Source: Agelaius tricolor (Eukaryota > Chordata > Aves > Passeriformes > Icteridae). Taken from it: 64,000 bases of DNA. Of this stretch, positions 61,325 to 64,000 are shown one piece after another. How positions within the stretch are numbered: the first letter of the stretch is position 1; every line of letters begins with the position of its first letter. The notes beneath the pieces were generated by a model. The model searched no databases, was not told where the DNA came from, and saw only the letters and a list, made by a program, of their open reading frames with translations. A program made the position numbers and the translations under genes. The stretch lies in assembly GCA_023055355.1 (NCBI GenBank), contig JALJCS010000015.1:21813516-21877515 (forward strand), in the 5' to 3' direction.

Positions 61325-64000
61325 CTCTGGTCCACAGCAGATACCTCTGTAGTTCAAGGGCCAGAAAAAGACACCCTCTAGTTTATGTGCTGTAAAGAGA
61401 CAGGAGTGAAAAGGAAAGCCATTCAGAGAATACATTTATTTTTACTGAGTTGAAGCCCCCTTTTTATTGAAATATAGAAAAGGATCATTGCTAACTTTAA
61501 ATTCTGAGCTGCATGAAATAATATGCCTCCAAAAGAAAGGAAGCAGTGCTGTGCTATCCTGGTGTCTGAAGGTATGGCCTACCAGCCATAGTCATTGCAG
61601 TGAAAGAAATGTCAACTGAAATTCAAGCATTATTATGGAAAATTTTAGTGCCACTTTTTTCTTCCACTTCTCATAATGTTGTGGTTGTTTTTCTGTTGTT
61701 GGGACAACCCTCATGTATAATAAGTAATACTTTCATAATTCTGAGCTCTTCTTGTCTGGTGCATGGAAGAATTTTCTATGTCCCTCAGCCCCATTGCTTC
61801 TAACTGGAAAAACTAGTTCTGTTGAAGTGTCTCTTTTTTTGGGAATCCTTCATATATGCTGCTATTTACTAAACATAGCCACAGGTATTGCCACAGCAGA
61901 AGCAAAAGCACTGGGAAGGAGTCTGTTTCAAGTAATACTACTTATGATATTCTGTGCATCTCAATTTCAGGACTTTGCCAGATAACATTTCAACTGCTTT
62001 GCTTCTGTAGGCAGGAATGAAAACTCCTGAATGACTTGGTTCAAATTGGCCAGTCCTGTGTAATTACAGGCAAACATTTACCTGCTTTTCAGTGTTTCAA
62101 GCAACGTCCATCTCCATGCTCCCTTGTGTTAAATGGTCAATTAAAAGCAGAAATGCTTCAGCCATTTATGTCACTGGTCCTTGTGTTCATTTATAGCCTG
62201 GCAAAAGTGGAGATGCTTTGGGGAGTATTGAAAGTAGTCTCTGGCATGTTCCTTCTATTCTCTCTTGCCATTATGCTTTATTACCAACTAACATCTGCAT
62301 GACAAGACAGTCAACACTGTGAGCAGCTGTGGGGGAAGCAGTGTGTAATCCTCCTTAAACCTTCTGTCCCAGCTATTGCCTTTTGTGAGCAATTTCAGGA
62401 CTGTGTAACTGCTCCCAAGCACATTCCCCTTTTGTATTTTTCTCTTGTAAACCACAATTCATAAAATATTTGGACAAGGCAATGTCAGGATGAAAGAAGT
62501 GGATAATTTAGAATTTAAAAACTCCTTAGTGGTTTGAATTTTTTTTTGTTCTTTGGTGGTCTGTAGTTTTGGATTTGAAAAATGGGCACAGCAGTTCTCC
62601 AAACAGCCTTTGTTGTCAACTTACTGAGCTACATCTGGGACCAAACAGTACACATAACATTACAGTATGAGACGTGATAGCAGCAAATCCTTGTTACTTC
62701 ACACTCAGGTTGACTTGTCAAGTAGGAATAGTTCTCTTGTTGAAGAAGTAACAACTTGAATTCTGTGTGTATAGGCCAGTTCTCTCAAATCCAGCACTAA
62801 CATGCAGAAATACCAGTTGTACTGGTGAGGGGGAAGTAATTTTATGTGTTTGTAGAGGGCAAGGGATTATGGAGATTAGGGACTTGCAGTAGTCATCAGA
62901 GGATAAAAAATGGCCAGATGCCATTGCACATGGGTTACAGGGTGAACTGCTGAAAATAAATGGTAGCTGTTCCTGTAATTGAGCACGTAGTATTCCAAGG
63001 ACAGGGTTCTACAGTGTACAGTGTAAAGAGCTATCAGTAGATTTCCAGGTTCCTGAAATTTGCCTTTGTTCTTCACTGAAATCTTGCAGAAACGATTAAC
63101 TTACCATACCTAGTTTCGCATAGTTAATCAACAATGTCTGCAGTGAACCTGCTGACCAGACTGGAATGTTCCCATTTCCTATTCAGCTGCAATATTAAAA
63201 TGGGTTACATAAGACTAGTTCTGTAGTCATGCATCAGTTTTCACATAAGCAGTTATATGGTTTAAATTCTTTTAACTCTTTTCTACAATTTGAGCCTGGC
63301 TGTTCGGATTGTTCCTGGTAAGATTTTTTTGTGAATTTCTAAAGTAGTTGTGAACTGTAGACTGTTGCTGTTTACCTGTCAGATTTAAAAGTAGATTTTG
63401 AGGTGCTGAACACTGATGCTAACCTCACTTCTTGGATGGAGCTGAGGACATATTTAAGCCTAGAGCAAGTCAGTGAATATGCAAAGAGAAGGAAGGTGCT
63501 GAAACAGAACAGCATTTAAAAGGCTGAGGGGCTAAGCCTGTGGGATCTCATCCTCAACCGGATGGCATTTCTGTGATGGAAAATCAGTATTTAAATGCTG
63601 CATTTGTTTCATTTGAAAATGTCAGGAAACGCTGTTGGCAGTACCATGAAACTGCTCTAAAAATCAGAATGGAAAAATGCAGAGATAGGAAAGAACAGTC
63701 TCTGCTTTTGTAATTGGTAACAAACTAAACTTGGATCACTGTCAGCAGGTCTTTGGAAGAATTGCTCCTGGAAAGGAACAGTTGACATGTTCCAAGCCTG
63801 TATCACTCCTTTGCGCTGGGATAGCTGATACCCTGAAAAACAAAGGCAAGGCACGGGGAGGACAGCAGAATGCAGAGACTCTGCCACAGGAGAGCAGAGT
63901 TGGCAGGGAGAGAAGCAGCAGGAATGAAGTGCCCACAGTGCATAGTTAATGAGGACGAGCAAACAAGTGGGAGTGGGAGTGGCGGAGCACAGGAGGGCAG
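61325..64000. other. Downstream flank of ADAT1, no supported gene
   Basis: AT-rich sequence with short open frames and no recognisable exon on either strand. In human the next gene 3' of ADAT1 is GABARAPL2 on the opposite strand. I looked for the end of that protein on the - strand and did not see it, so at most UTR of ADAT1 or of a converging neighbour is present. Confidence 0.6.

Noticed and set aside
62036..62302. Hydrophobic open frame of about 88 codons downstream of ADAT1
   Set aside because: No recognisable homology, a non-ATG-type start and AT-rich flank. Hydrophobic frames arise easily in T-rich DNA.
62560..62580. A + strand 'TTTGGATTTGA'-like end reminiscent of the GABARAPL2 C-terminus
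   Set aside because: It is on the wrong strand for that neighbour, and the preceding codons do not match the ubiquitin-like protein.

Overview
This is vertebrate nuclear DNA, almost certainly from a bird. The genes are split by GT-AG introns, the dispersed repeats are CR1 LINE fragments (the dominant avian family), and promoters sit in compact CpG-rich islands. The reconstructed proteins match known vertebrate proteins exon by exon. I see no bacterial, viral, CRISPR or mobile-operon content.

Five protein-coding genes can be supported. TAT (tyrosine aminotransferase, + strand, coding 6101-13516, 11 coding exons, 455 aa) is followed by about 11.6 kb without a recognisable gene. Next is a single-exon carbohydrate 6-O-sulfotransferase, best matched to CHST4 (+, 25677-26855, 392 aa). 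TERF2IP/RAP1 (-, 32770-31105, two exons, 363 aa) lies head-to-head with KARS1, lysyl-tRNA synthetase (+, 32856-41332, 14 coding exons, 587 aa, plus an alternative mitochondrial-leader exon at 33030-33121). ADAT1, the tRNA A37 deaminase (+, 42088-61291, 9 coding exons, 501 aa), follows KARS1 in the same direction. CHST4 and TERF2IP converge on 26856-31104, and 61325-64000 has no supported gene.

The genes form no operon-like system. TAT is the first step of tyrosine breakdown, CHST4 is a Golgi glycan sulfotransferase and TERF2IP is a shelterin subunit. KARS1 and ADAT1 both act on tRNA. TERF2IP and KARS1 start codons are only 85 bp apart in a CpG island, so they must share a promoter region. The KARS1 3' end lies in the same CpG-rich block as the presumed ADAT1 promoter.

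The most unusual sequence is in KARS1. The splice acceptor and first 45 bases of the exon beginning at 38600 occur three times in tandem (65-bp period), and only the third acceptor keeps the reading frame. Other notable items are the conserved mitochondrial leader exon, a perfect 18-bp-arm inverted repeat in KARS1 intron DNA, a 32-bp triplication across the KARS1 stop codon, and a short, Arg/Gly-rich TERF2IP linker. I found no convincing undescribed multi-gene system.
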